From Deltaproteobacteria bacterium (GTDB lineage: Bacteria; Desulfobacterota; DSM-4660; Desulfatiglandales; HGW-15): a stretch of DNA of 33,351 nt. The notes under the pieces are model-generated. The model saw nothing but the letters and a program-made list of their open reading frames with translations. It made no database searches and was not told the origin of the DNA. Position 1 is the stretch's first letter; each line of letters opens with the position of its first letter. The DNA lies in assembly GCA_019308985.1 (NCBI GenBank), contig JAFDHB010000020.1, positions 1 to 33,351 of the forward strand. Reading direction: 5' to 3'. Shown piece by piece: positions 8,425 to 15,774 of this stretch. The translations under genes were made by a program, and so were the position numbers.

Positions 8425-9282
8425 CTAGCTGTAGTCGTACCAGCCGGCGCCTGTTTTGCGGCCCAGCCTCCCGGCTCGCACCATGTTCCTGAACAAGGTG
8501 GGCGAGCTCCACTTTAGTTCCTTTGGAAGCTCTCTCTGGAAATACTCGTTCACATAAAAAGCCACGTCGATCCCTGTCAGGTCCATCAGTTCAAAGGGCC
8601 CCATGGGATAATTGAGCCCGTTCTTTACCGCCTTGTCCACGTCTTCCATGGTAGCTATCCCCTCTTCAACTATCTTTATGGCTTCGACGAAGTGGGGAAT
8701 CATGATCCTGTTTACGATAAAACCCGGCGAATCCTTTTTTACCTCCACGGTTATCTTGCCCATGCGCTTGGCCAGCTCCTCGGTCGCTGAGACCGTTTCG
8801 TCGCTGGTGTAATGGCCCCTTATGATCTCGACCAACCTCATAAGGGGCACAGGATTGAAGAAGTGCATGCCGCAAACCTTTTCGGGCCTCTTCGTGGCCG
8901 ATGCTATCTCTGTCAGGGACATGGACGATGTATTGGAGGCAAGCACCACCTCCGGCCTGCAAATCTCATCAAGTTCCTTGAAGACCTCCTTCTTCAAATC
9001 CAGGTCTTCAATCACCGCCTCTATGACAAAATCAACATCCTTGAGAGCACTGATGTCGGTGGTTCCCTTGATTCTGCCAAGGGCCGCATCCTTTTCCTTT
9101 GCCTGGATCTTACCCTTTTCAACGCTCTTGGCGAGGAACTTTTCGATATTGGCGATTCCACGCTCCACAAATTCCTGTTCTATATCCCTCATGACCACGT
9201 GACATCCGATCTGGGCCGCGACTTGGGCTATGCCGCTACCCATGGTGCCGGCACCTACGATACCTATCGTCTCGACTTCCAT
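8425..9282 (-). CDS. hbd: 3-hydroxybutyryl-CoA dehydrogenase
   Basis: The 285-residue protein is a short-form (S)-3-hydroxyacyl-CoA dehydrogenase, which interconverts 3-hydroxybutyryl-CoA and acetoacetyl-CoA with NAD(P)(H). The N-terminal Rossmann motif GIVGAGTMGSGIA is intact. ASNTSSMSLTEIA, the catalytic-His region MHFFNPVPLMRLVEII and the C-terminal-domain segment NYPMGPFELMDLTGIDV are typical of Hbd/PaaH. The start ATG has a strong Shine-Dalgarno (GAGGAGG on the minus strand just upstream). The length equals that of stand-alone clostridial and deltaproteobacterial Hbd. No thiolase, crotonase or acyl-CoA dehydrogenase lies nearby, so it may serve butyrate/crotonate or fatty-acid metabolism from a separate locus. 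Its 3' end faces the bidirectional terminator. The nfu gene is 123 nt upstream on the same strand and may share its transcript. Confidence 0.93.
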   Translation of the reverse strand: MEVETIGIVGAGTMGSGIAQVAAQIGCHVVMRDIEQEFVERGIANIEKFLAKSVEKGKIQAKEKDAALGRIKGTTDISALKDVDFVIEAVIEDLDLKKEVFKELDEICRPEVVLASNTSSMSLTEIASATKRPEKVCGMHFFNPVPLMRLVEIIRGHYTSDETVSATEELAKRMGKITVEVKKDSPGFIVNRIMIPHFVEAIKIVEEGIATMEDVDKAVKNGLNYPMGPFELMDLTGIDVAFYVNEYFQRELPKELKWSSPTLFRNMVRAGRLGRKTGAGWYDYS

Positions 9283-9405
9283 ATTACCTCCTCTTTCCCC
9301 ATGATACTCTTGCTTCTATTCAAACCGAAAAGAGGGGGAATCTGTATCCCCTCTCTGGATCCACAAGGAAGAACGGTCACTGCGGATAAGGCCCCATGAC
9401 TGTGA

Positions 9406-9630
9406 TCAGACGGCCTCCACTTTGCTGATTTCAGGCACATTTTGTTTCAGCACCTTTTCGATTCCCATCTTCAGGGTCATCTGTGACATGGGGCACCCTC
9501 CACATGCGCCTGTCAGCTTGACCTTTACCACGCCGTCTTCCCCAACGTCAATCAACTGGACATCTCCACCATCAGCCTGCAATGACGGCCTTACCTTGTT
9601 CAAGGCATCCTCAACTTTTTCTTTCAACAT
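9406..9630 (-). CDS. NifU C-terminal-domain (Nfu-type) Fe-S cluster scaffold
   Basis: A 74-residue protein consisting only of the NifU C-terminal (Nfu) domain. It contains LQADGGDVQLIDV and the cluster-binding pair in ACGGCPMSQMTLK (CX2C), so it should assemble or carry a [4Fe-4S] cluster at a dimer interface and pass it to cytoplasmic apoproteins. A longer reading from a TTG at 9645 is possible, but GGAGG lies inside that extension, 8 nt before the ATG at 9630, so 9630 is the start. A sigma70-like promoter precedes it. An anaerobe rich in radical SAM and Fe-S enzymes (several occur in this window) would use such a carrier heavily. Confidence 0.92.
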   Translation of the reverse strand: MLKEKVEDALNKVRPSLQADGGDVQLIDVGEDGVVKVKLTGACGGCPMSQMTLKMGIEKVLKQNVPEISKVEAV

Positions 9631-9665
9631 TAGAACTACCTCCAAAATTTGATTTAGCTAGGTCT

Positions 9666-9693
9666 AACATAACATCCAAACAGGCAAAATCAA
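9666..9693 (-). promoter_or_regulatory. Candidate promoter for the Nfu gene
   Basis: On the minus strand, TTGATT (9693-9688) and TATGTT (9671-9666) are separated by 16 nt, and the start codon is about 36 nt further down. The boxes each match the consensus at about four of six positions. Confidence 0.35.
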
Positions 9694-9721
9694 GATTTAA
9701 TTACACAATGCCCGGGAATAA

Positions 9722-10831
9722 TCAACTGAAAAACCTCGGCACTCCGGAATCCAGGTATGCTGAAAGTCCTTCAGAATCACCAGGTGACCACCCAAGACTA
9801 TCCAGCCATACCTCGTTACTTTCCATACACAGGTATATTGCGAGGTCCTTGCTCCATGCCCTGAGTTTCTCTGCGATGCGGCCGTACATCTCTACCCTTA
9901 AGGGCCTGAAATAGCGCATTTTCCCATCAAGCCCCTGAATAAACTCCCCCTCGAGTATCTTGCTGCGGGGATGACGCCTTCTTATGATATCCTTTAACCT
10001 GGGGATATACCTGAGACATCCCATGCTTATCCAAATAATGCCTTTGGGCTGAATATACCTCTCCATCATATCGATAGCGCGATCATATTGCTCTTTCCAA
10101 CCGGGGTGCTCTATGATCGGGTCGAAATGAAAGCCCACTACAAAGCCTTCCTCCTGGCACCGGCGGGCAGACTCCAATCTCTTCTCGAGACCGGGAGTGA
10201 ACTGCTCCTCCTTGGCGACTATGTAGGGACTGTTCAAAGACCAGGAAATCACAATCCTCTCCCTCTCTTTTAGAGAGAGGAGTCCCTCTACCTGGTCGGT
10301 CTTGGTCTTGAATTCAAGGACCGCGTTCTTTCTGGAGGAAATGAAAGGCACCAATATCTTGCTCCAGCCGACAAGCGGGTCAAGGGCAAGGCTGTCCATG
10401 AATTCACCGGTGCCGAGTCTGAATGTTCGCTGAGGCTGGCTGTCCAAGATCTCCCCCACCTCCCGGAGGCGTTCCCTCAGGTTCACGAAAACTCTCATGA
10501 AGGGCTCGGCAAAATAGGCCTGAAGGATACAATAGGTGCAGTCCATCGGACAATTGGTGCCCAGGTGAAGGATCTGGTAACCGCAACAGATATAGTGCTT
10601 TGTTCCAGGGCAAGGCTTCAGTAAGGCGCCAGGGAATGACGTCAAGTAGACGGACTTCTTGTCAAGTGCCTCTCGGAGGGCCTTCCCGTTTTCATCCGGC
10701 TTGATCAGGCTTACAGGGTGCGACGATCCGTCCAGATTTCTCAGGATTTCTTGACCAAGTTCCGTAGATTCAATCCCCTCCTCCAGGAGAATTTGGTTTA
10801 CGGGGAGCCTGCTCTTGCCGTTCCATTTCAT
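9722..10831 (-). CDS. SPL-family (spore photoproduct lyase-like) radical SAM protein
   Basis: A 369-residue protein of the SplB/COG1533 radical SAM group. The SAM-binding [4Fe-4S] cysteines are in NCPMDCTYC (C94, C98, C101; CX3CX2C), at nearly the same place as in Bacillus spore photoproduct lyase. Other alignable stretches are FKTKTDQVEGLL, ISWSLNSPYIV and GFHFDPIIEHPGWKEQYDRAI. By my hand alignment, the segment that holds the hydrogen-donor Cys141 of Bacillus SPL corresponds here to about 138-148 (RLGTGEFMDS) and has no cysteine. It is therefore probably not a classical SPL, and the organism need not sporulate. The start ATG overlaps the stop of the ParB-like gene as ATGA, so translation is coupled. 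A longer in-frame reading to 10912 lies wholly inside the ParB-like gene and was rejected. Confidence 0.8.
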   Translation of the reverse strand: MKWNGKSRLPVNQILLEEGIESTELGQEILRNLDGSSHPVSLIKPDENGKALREALDKKSVYLTSFPGALLKPCPGTKHYICCGYQILHLGTNCPMDCTYCILQAYFAEPFMRVFVNLRERLREVGEILDSQPQRTFRLGTGEFMDSLALDPLVGWSKILVPFISSRKNAVLEFKTKTDQVEGLLSLKERERIVISWSLNSPYIVAKEEQFTPGLEKRLESARRCQEEGFVVGFHFDPIIEHPGWKEQYDRAIDMMERYIQPKGIIWISMGCLRYIPRLKDIIRRRHPRSKILEGEFIQGLDGKMRYFRPLRVEMYGRIAEKLRAWSKDLAIYLCMESNEVWLDSLGWSPGDSEGLSAYLDSGVPRFFS

Positions 10832-11793
10832 GGTCCGATAATCCCTTCGATACCCTGGGTAGAGTGGAGCTGGTTGAGTTTCCTCCGAAGGTCTTGCCCA
10901 TCGTGAAACCAAATTTCCATCAGAAATTTGGGGCCTTCGAAGTTGGGAGGATGCTTTATCCTTACGTCTTCCGGTAAGGACAGCCTCTTTATCTTGCTCT
11001 TGAACTCCTGCTCCGCCCTGTATAGTGACGGATACCTCCGTCGGCGCAACTCCTTGAATAGCCGCTTGACCCGCTGGGGCCTGTTGATCTCTTTATCTTC
11101 AAGCATTTTGCCTAGAGTCCCCAGTACCTCCGTTACTGTCTTGTCTTCCATGCTTGAAATATCCATAATGTAATCAATGAATTGGAGCTGATAATTGAAG
11201 CTAAGCCTCAGCTCTTTTATCCACCGGCATAATCCAAGGGCTGCTTCACTTTCCATATGCAGAAGCGCTTCTGCGGCCTTAAGGGAGACCTGTTCCCTGA
11301 TCAGCGATTCTTTGATCTCCAGGTCCAGGTCCTCGAGGGCGAAATAGACTTCCAAGGTGTTTTCACGGGGTGGCAGACCGAGAAGGGGCATGTAGTATTT
11401 TAAGACTTGATCCCTTGCCACGTACTTCACCAGGCGCCTCAAGATCATCCCCTTTTCCACTTCATTGAACTTTCGGGTGGCCAGGTTGTCCAAGAGGCCT
11501 AGGACAAGACAGTCGAACTCGGAAAGGTCGGTCTCAGAGAGGTCCTTGCACGTCACGGTCTTGACCCCGAGCGCCTTCAACGCTTCGATTCTGCGAAATC
11601 CGATGACCGGCCGAATCTGTCCGTCCCTGCCTTGAATAACAAAGGGCTCGTTTATGAGGCCGATGGCCTTAATGGAGTCCATAAGTGGGCGCAAATCATA
11701 ACCGAAACTCATGCAAAAGGGGCCCGGCGACGTCTCGATCTCATTCAGGCGGAACATTCTTCGGGAAATCCTATCGGCATCTATCGATTTCAT
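10828..11793 (-). CDS. Orphan ParB/KorB-like DNA-binding protein
   Basis: The 321-residue protein has the ParB N-terminal domain: PLMDSIKAIGLINEPFVI, then GFRRIEALKALG (residues ~65-76, the GxRR nucleotide-binding box, canonical GERR), then LDNLATRKF (~101-109, matching the ENxxR box). A central helix-turn-helix region of about residues 132-182 contains ALEDLDLEIKESL and VSLKAAEALL. The C-terminal ~100 residues are charged and not recognised. No ParA lies nearby, so this is not a chromosome partition locus; it may be a CTP-switch-type DNA-binding protein or a regulator. It sits 7 nt after the SixA-like gene and overlaps the radical SAM gene by 4 nt. A Shine-Dalgarno-like GGATGA lies in the end of the upstream gene. 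Confidence 0.75.
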   Translation of the reverse strand: MKSIDADRISRRMFRLNEIETSPGPFCMSFGYDLRPLMDSIKAIGLINEPFVIQGRDGQIRPVIGFRRIEALKALGVKTVTCKDLSETDLSEFDCLVLGLLDNLATRKFNEVEKGMILRRLVKYVARDQVLKYYMPLLGLPPRENTLEVYFALEDLDLEIKESLIREQVSLKAAEALLHMESEAALGLCRWIKELRLSFNYQLQFIDYIMDISSMEDKTVTEVLGTLGKMLEDKEINRPQRVKRLFKELRRRRYPSLYRAEQEFKSKIKRLSLPEDVRIKHPPNFEGPKFLMEIWFHDGQDLRRKLNQLHSTQGIEGIIGP

Positions 11794-11800
11794 TAGGCAC

Positions 11801-12265
11801 TCATCCTAGTATCTCCGGCACTACCATCCAGGCGATACTCCATTCTTTTCCGTCATTGCTTTCCAGGCAAAGGACTCCTCCCTGTTGGAACTTCACTATG
11901 GGAATGGATTCGTCTCCGGCGATCAAAAATGAGGCGAGTTTGCCGAGATGGGGCAAGTGGCCGCAAATCAATACATCTTCGTTCATGCCCCTCAGTTTTT
12001 GTGCGACTTCCTTAACGTCGTCCAATGGGGAAAGCCCTTTTTCTTCAACAGGTGTGAGCCCTGGAGCCAGTTCCGAGGTGACCAGTTCAGCGGTTTCTCT
12101 GGCCCGGGTCTTGCCGCTATGTAGAGCCAGGCCTATCCTTATACCGCCTTTTCTGAGAAACTTGGCCACCGAGCCCGCTTCCCTTCTTCCCTCTCCTGAA
12201 AGGGGCCTTCCGGGGTTCTCTTCCTCTGGAACAGGCTTGCCGTGTTGCATCAAAAGGACTCTCAT
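11801..12265 (-). CDS. SixA-like histidine phosphatase
   Basis: A 154-residue histidine-phosphatase-superfamily protein of the SixA (phosphohistidine phosphatase) size class. The nucleophile is H8 in MQHGKP, followed by GRPLSGEGRREA. The phosphate pocket continues with HSGKTRARETAEL (R54, R56) and the second histidine is H103 in CGHLPHLGK. The usual RHG triad appears as QHG, a variant I recall in SixA relatives. The target could be a phosphohistidine on a kinase or another phosphoester. Start ATG 12265 has a near-perfect Shine-Dalgarno (AAGGAGGTGA) about 5 nt upstream. A longer reading to 12292 would place the Shine-Dalgarno inside the gene. It is the first gene of the SixA / ParB-like / radical SAM operon. 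Confidence 0.83.
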   Translation of the reverse strand: MRVLLMQHGKPVPEEENPGRPLSGEGRREAGSVAKFLRKGGIRIGLALHSGKTRARETAELVTSELAPGLTPVEEKGLSPLDDVKEVAQKLRGMNEDVLICGHLPHLGKLASFLIAGDESIPIVKFQQGGVLCLESNDGKEWSIAWMVVPEILG

Positions 12266-12304
12266 TGTGCTCACCTCCTTTGGTCTTTCCAAAAGCCAAG
12301 TTTT

Positions 12305-12345
12305 CCCAACAGGTAATCCTCTGCTCTATCTACAATTCTGTTGGG
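12305..12345. promoter_or_regulatory. Inverted repeat upstream of the SixA/ParB-like operon
   Basis: CCCAACAG at 12305-12312 and CTGTTGGG at 12338-12345 are perfect reverse complements, 25 nt apart, starting 40 nt upstream of the SixA start codon. They could be two half-sites for a dimeric DNA-binding protein, for example the ParB-like product of the same operon, or the stem of a leader hairpin. The function is inferred only from position. Confidence 0.4.
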
Positions 12346-12493
12346 TAGGGGAGGGTTCACGCTCCCTTACCGGGAGTTTACTCCGTCAGCGCGCCATGCG
12401 AGTCGCTTCCTTCGGGAGCCTGAAGGCCCCCTACCCGAGATAGTAAGGCAGCTTTCACCCGAGATGCTTGGGTAGGGGAGCGTTCACGATCCC
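12341..12493. repeat. Pair of 26-nt direct repeats flanking a foldable segment
   Basis: Copies at 12341-12366 and 12468-12493 begin TTGGGTAGGGGAG and end TCCC, with 2 differences in 26 nt. Between them CCCCTACCC (12428-12436) is the exact inverted match of the GGGTAGGGG core in both copies and can form a 9-bp stem with either. Smaller hairpins (CTCCC/GGGAG at 12362-12376; CCTTC/GAAGG at about 12410-12426) and a 9-nt direct repeat ACCCGAGAT (12433-12441 and 12457-12465) are nested inside. It resembles a REP-type or non-autonomous element. Confidence 0.6.
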
Positions 12494-12573
12494 TCGTCTT
12501 TATCCAGCTAACCTAGCATATCAAAGAACCCTTCCATGGGTCAAATCGGCTTTCACATGCTTATCCTTTTATT

Positions 12574-12602
12574 TTGACATGAAAATACCCCTGGAATATA
12601 AT
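12574..12602 (+). promoter_or_regulatory. Consensus sigma70 promoter
   Basis: TTGACA at 12574-12579 and TATAAT at 12597-12602 are separated by exactly 17 nt, a full consensus match. It points to the first binding-protein gene with a leader of about 80 nt. This predicts high basal transcription of at least that gene. Confidence 0.85.
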
Positions 12603-12689
12603 CCATTGCCCGGCGACTAAGGGTATAATCCGGCTTTTCAAGAAACCCCCGGACTACCCGCAGGCCTCGTTGCTTTAAGGAGAAACTGA

Positions 12690-13904
12690 GTGGAGAAGAA
12701 ATGTAGCCCGATCGTACTGTCTATCATGGTTTGTTTCCTTTTTCTGCTGAGCGCCTCATCCACCCTTGCCGAGAATATCAAGATAGGGGTTCTGCTCCCC
12801 CTGACAGGGAGACTGTATGAGCTTGGAGCAGATACGTCCTATAAGTCTTTTATTATGGCGGTCAGGGAAATAAACGAGCAGGGTGGCATCCGCGGCAAGA
12901 AAATTGAATTGATCGTGGAGGATACATACGGGGATCGGGATATAGGCATTTCCTCAATGGAAAAGCTCATTACCCAGGACAATGTCCTTTTGGTTACCGG
13001 CGGTTTTTCCAGCACTGTAACATGGGCGGCATCCCAGGTGGCGGAGGAGCACCAGGTGCCCTTTCTTGTCTCAACGGCTTCTGCTGACAGGATAACCGAA
13101 GCTGGGAGATCCTATGTGTTTAGAATAAATACACCGGCCAGTGAGCAATCAAGGGCATTTGACACATTCCTAAGAGACGTGGCCAGGATCAGGAGCGCTG
13201 CAATCCTGTACGAGAGGTCCTTTTTCGGCCGATTTTGGTCAAAGAAGGTCAAGAGGCAGTGTGAAAGATTGGGGCTTGATATAACCCTGGTTAAGGCATT
13301 TTCCCTGGACAGCGGCGATTTTCGGGTCCTGTTGTCAATCGTCAAGGCGGTGGATCCCGATCTCCTGTACATAATAGCTCGTGTGGTTGAGGCCCGGTTG
13401 ATAATGCAACAGGCCAGGGAGGTCTCTTTGAATCCAAGGCTTTTTGTGGGCCACCCGGTCGGATTCGCGATCCCGGAATTCGGCGAGATGGCTCAGGGTG
13501 CTTCCGACTTTGTCTATTCCCCTGTAATTTGGTCACCTGCCCTCCCCTACCCTGGTGCCAAGGAATATTATGCGGAATTCACCGAGTACTACGGGAGTGC
13601 TCCTGACTATCATGGTGCTCAGGCCTATTCGGCAATGCAAGTAATCAGGGATGTCCTGGAGAGGTCTGAGACCCTTGAGCCGGAGGAGGTGAGGAAAGCT
13701 CTCCTGGAAACTGATCTCGTGACCGTGCTGGGACCCGTAAGGTTTCGCTCATATGGGAAGAAATCCCAGCAGAACAGACTTCCCACATACCTCATGCAGT
13801 GGATCGATTCCGAACTAAGACCCGTGTGGCCTCCGGAAACCGCCCTCGATAGGTACGTCTACCCCACGCCCAAATGGGAAGAAAGGAGCCAGCGCATATT
13901 CTAG
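12690..13904 (+). CDS. ABC transporter periplasmic substrate-binding protein (Liv/Peripla_BP_6 family), first copy
   Basis: A 404-residue type-I periplasmic binding protein of the branched-chain amino acid/aromatic acid family. A Sec signal peptide spans about residues 1-27 (basic MEKK, hydrophobic core, cleavage after STLA). The mature protein begins IKIGVLLPLTG and continues with INEQGGIRGKKIELIVEDT, the family's classic opening, and has the two-lobed pattern to the end. The start is GTG 12690, 7 nt after AAGGAG at 12677-12682; the next codons give a sensible signal peptide. It is driven by a full-consensus promoter. It is clearly different in sequence from the second binding protein at 14380, so the Liv system here may accept two substrates. 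The ligand cannot be read from sequence. Confidence 0.9.
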   Translation: MEKKCSPIVLSIMVCFLFLLSASSTLAENIKIGVLLPLTGRLYELGADTSYKSFIMAVREINEQGGIRGKKIELIVEDTYGDRDIGISSMEKLITQDNVLLVTGGFSSTVTWAASQVAEEHQVPFLVSTASADRITEAGRSYVFRINTPASEQSRAFDTFLRDVARIRSAAILYERSFFGRFWSKKVKRQCERLGLDITLVKAFSLDSGDFRVLLSIVKAVDPDLLYIIARVVEARLIMQQAREVSLNPRLFVGHPVGFAIPEFGEMAQGASDFVYSPVIWSPALPYPGAKEYYAEFTEYYGSAPDYHGAQAYSAMQVIRDVLERSETLEPEEVRKALLETDLVTVLGPVRFRSYGKKSQQNRLPTYLMQWIDSELRPVWPPETALDRYVYPTPKWEERSQRIF

Positions 13905-14379
13905 ACAAATCGAGACCTTTCCATAACGTTCGAGGAACAAGGACTCAAATCCCCAATGTTTGGTCCCTCATTTTTGTCCTTGACTCCTCGTGCACAAATC
14001 TTTTATTCTCTCCCGAAAGTCCCACCTCTTATAAGGCTGCCGGCCTTGAAACAGATATATTTTGGGAAGTTCCCAGTGTGAAGCTTGTAACGTAGGATCA
14101 TTTCCAGATCTAAGACGCCTATGAAACACAGTGTTATCCAGATACAAGATTACCTGCAACCCCTAATTTCGCCAAGAACGCTTCACTATGAGATTTCACC
14201 CAGCAAGTTTGTACCCCAGGGCCGAATCCTCACGAAGATCTCGTTCCTTTGATGATCTTCAGTGCTGGCGCGATGTCCCCTCCGCCATTGTCGCCTCCGG
14301 TAAGTTTGATGGCATTGTGGCAAAGGCGAAGAGCATTCACACGTTTACTTAACAAAACTTTCGAAAGGAGGGTATTATC
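13905..14379. other. 475-nt gene-free stretch between the two binding-protein genes
   Basis: No gene of credible composition was found. It contains a long interrupted hairpin at 13931-13990, a small GAAGATC/GATCTTC hairpin at 14234-14260 with a 13-nt loop, and a strong Shine-Dalgarno AAAGGAGGG at 14364-14372 for the next gene. I see no clear promoter for that gene. The spacing is unusually long for a single operon, so the second binding-protein gene may start a separate transcript. Confidence 0.7.
13931..13990. terminator. Long interrupted hairpin after the first binding-protein gene
   Basis: CGAGGA-AC-AAGGAC (13931-13944) pairs with GTCCTT-GAC-TCCTCG (13976-13990), giving two 6-bp helices separated by a small internal loop and closed by a 31-nt loop. 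It begins 26 nt after the stop codon. No T-run follows, so it may protect the mRNA 3' end or act as a factor-dependent terminator rather than an intrinsic one. Confidence 0.4.
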
Positions 14380-15654
14380 ATGAAACGTAAAGGCGTTGTT
14401 GCGATGTTTTTTCTGGTTCCCGCGTCGTTCTTGTTTTTTGTTTCTCCGTCCTTCGCAGCACCTGACATTGTTATCGGCCACCCGGCCTGTCTATCCGGAA
14501 AATATGCAAAGGCGGGCGAGCAGGCGGTAGGAGGGATAAAGGCCTGCATAGAGTGGGTGAACAAGGTGCGGGGTGGAGTAAGAATCGGAGGGAAGCAAGT
14601 ACCCTTGACTTACAAATACTACGACAGCGAATCAAGAAAAGAGGCCGTAACCAGCCTCATAGGAAGGCTCATAACCAAAGACAAGGTAAGCGTGGTCTTT
14701 GCACCCTACAGCTCGGGGCTCACTCTGAGAGGTGCACCTGTTGCCGAGAGCTACAAAATGCTTTACATGGATCACGGAGGAGCGAATAACAAGATATTCA
14801 GACAGGGTTTCCGCTATATTGTCCAGACAATCGGTCCTGCGAGCAGGTATCACGAGGGTACCCTTGACATGATCCATAAGATCGATCCCAGCGCCAAGCG
14901 CGTTGCCCTGGCATACGAGGACTCTGAGTTCGCGAGAATGGTAATGGAAGGTGCCATTGCCCATGCCAAGAAGCTGGGCTTTGAGATACTCTTTCAGCGG
15001 ACATATCCCAAGGGAGTAACGGATTTGACCCCGCTGCTGTCGGCCATGAAGGCAAGCAGGCCCGATTTTGTGCTTGGTGGGGGACATTTTGAAGACGGAC
15101 AACTCTTCAATAGACAGATGGCCGACCTTGATTTCAATGTAAAGGCCCTCTCCCTGATAGCCGCGGCCACCCTTCCTGCCTTTTATGAGGCCTTGACCTA
15201 TATGGCTGAAGGTGTAATGGGCCCCTCCCATTGGGAATACGGCGTGAAGTATTCGGAAGCGGAGGCAAGGAAGGTCGGTTTACCCTGGATCGGACCCAGC
15301 CAGGATGAATTCGTCCGGTTGTTCAAGAAGGCGGTTGGTAAAGACATGATCCCGGACTATCATGCAGCAGAGGCAGGCGCCCAGGTCCTTGCCTATGTCC
15401 TGGCCGTTGAAATGGCCGATTCCTTGGATCCGGACAAGGTTCGGGCAGCCCTTGGGGACCTGAAATTCATGTCATTTTATGGGGGATGGGATATAGATGA
15501 CACAGGGCTCCAAATCGGCCACTCGATGGTCGACGTGCAATGGCAAAAGGGAAAACGCGTCATTGTTTGGCCCGAGGAGGCCAAGACAGGGGATGTGGTT
15601 TATCCCATGCCCACCTTTGCCGAGAAGGCGCGTGGTAAGTATGCGACGCCCTAG
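14380..15654 (+). CDS. ABC transporter periplasmic substrate-binding protein (Liv/Peripla_BP_6 family), second copy
   Basis: A 424-residue periplasmic binding protein. The signal peptide covers about residues 1-27 (MKRKG, hydrophobic core, cleavage after SFA-A). The mature part starts PDIVIGHPACLSGKYAKAG and includes CIEWVNKVRGGVRIGGKQV and a YDSESRKEAVTSL segment, the pattern of Liv-family receptors often seen near aromatic or organic-acid catabolic genes. ATG 14380 has an excellent Shine-Dalgarno (AAAGGAGGG, about 8 nt upstream). It is the immediate upstream neighbour of livH, so it is the likely main receptor of this importer. The 120-nt gap to livH holds two hairpins that could make the receptor message more stable than the permease message. 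Confidence 0.92.
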   Translation: MKRKGVVAMFFLVPASFLFFVSPSFAAPDIVIGHPACLSGKYAKAGEQAVGGIKACIEWVNKVRGGVRIGGKQVPLTYKYYDSESRKEAVTSLIGRLITKDKVSVVFAPYSSGLTLRGAPVAESYKMLYMDHGGANNKIFRQGFRYIVQTIGPASRYHEGTLDMIHKIDPSAKRVALAYEDSEFARMVMEGAIAHAKKLGFEILFQRTYPKGVTDLTPLLSAMKASRPDFVLGGGHFEDGQLFNRQMADLDFNVKALSLIAAATLPAFYEALTYMAEGVMGPSHWEYGVKYSEAEARKVGLPWIGPSQDEFVRLFKKAVGKDMIPDYHAAEAGAQVLAYVLAVEMADSLDPDKVRAALGDLKFMSFYGGWDIDDTGLQIGHSMVDVQWQKGKRVIVWPEEAKTGDVVYPMPTFAEKARGKYATP

Positions 15655-15666
15655 GAAGGAAAACAC

Positions 15667-15760
15667 GGGTTTTGCGGCACTGTGCAAAATGCCCTCTCAC
15701 TGCTCATCGAACAGCGCTTAGGGCGTGGAAGAGCATTACTTTGTTTCTTACCCTAAGGGC
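15667..15760 (+). other. Two tandem hairpins between the binding-protein gene and livH
   Basis: Hairpin 1: GGGTTTTGC (15667-15675) pairs with GCAAAA-TG-CCC (15684-15694), 9 bp with a 2-nt bulge and an 8-nt loop. Hairpin 2: CTTAGGG (15717-15723) pairs with CCCTAAG (15751-15757), 7 bp with a 27-nt loop, ending 17 nt before the livH start. Such structures between receptor and permease genes often set unequal expression; here this is inferred. Confidence 0.5.
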
Positions 15761-15774
15761 AGAGGCTCAAGCAG

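Larger units (their letters stand above)
12266..12689. other. Divergent, repeat-rich control region
   Basis: This 424-nt gene-free stretch separates the minus-strand SixA operon from the plus-strand transporter genes. It holds an 8-bp perfect inverted repeat near the SixA gene, a pair of 26-nt near-identical direct repeats with nested hairpins between them, and a consensus sigma70 promoter for the plus strand (each listed separately). No protein or tRNA was seen in it. Confidence 0.8.

Noticed and set aside
10832..10912. N-terminal extension of the SPL-like protein into the ParB-like gene
   Set aside because: The ATG at 10831 overlaps the ParB-like stop as ATGA, a typical coupled start; the extension is only the other frame of the ParB-like gene.
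11685..12443. 252-codon open frame on the plus strand opposite the SixA-like gene
   Set aside because: It is antisense to a gene with clear phosphatase motifs, is Ser/Pro-rich with no family features, and crosses the intergenic repeat region.
12624..12629. Second TATAAT downstream of the consensus promoter
   Set aside because: No -35 box is found at 16-18 nt upstream, and the promoter at 12574-12602 already explains transcription.
13874..14095. 73-codon open frame after the first binding-protein gene
   Set aside because: It starts inside the upstream gene in another frame, crosses the hairpin, and shows no protein-like pattern.
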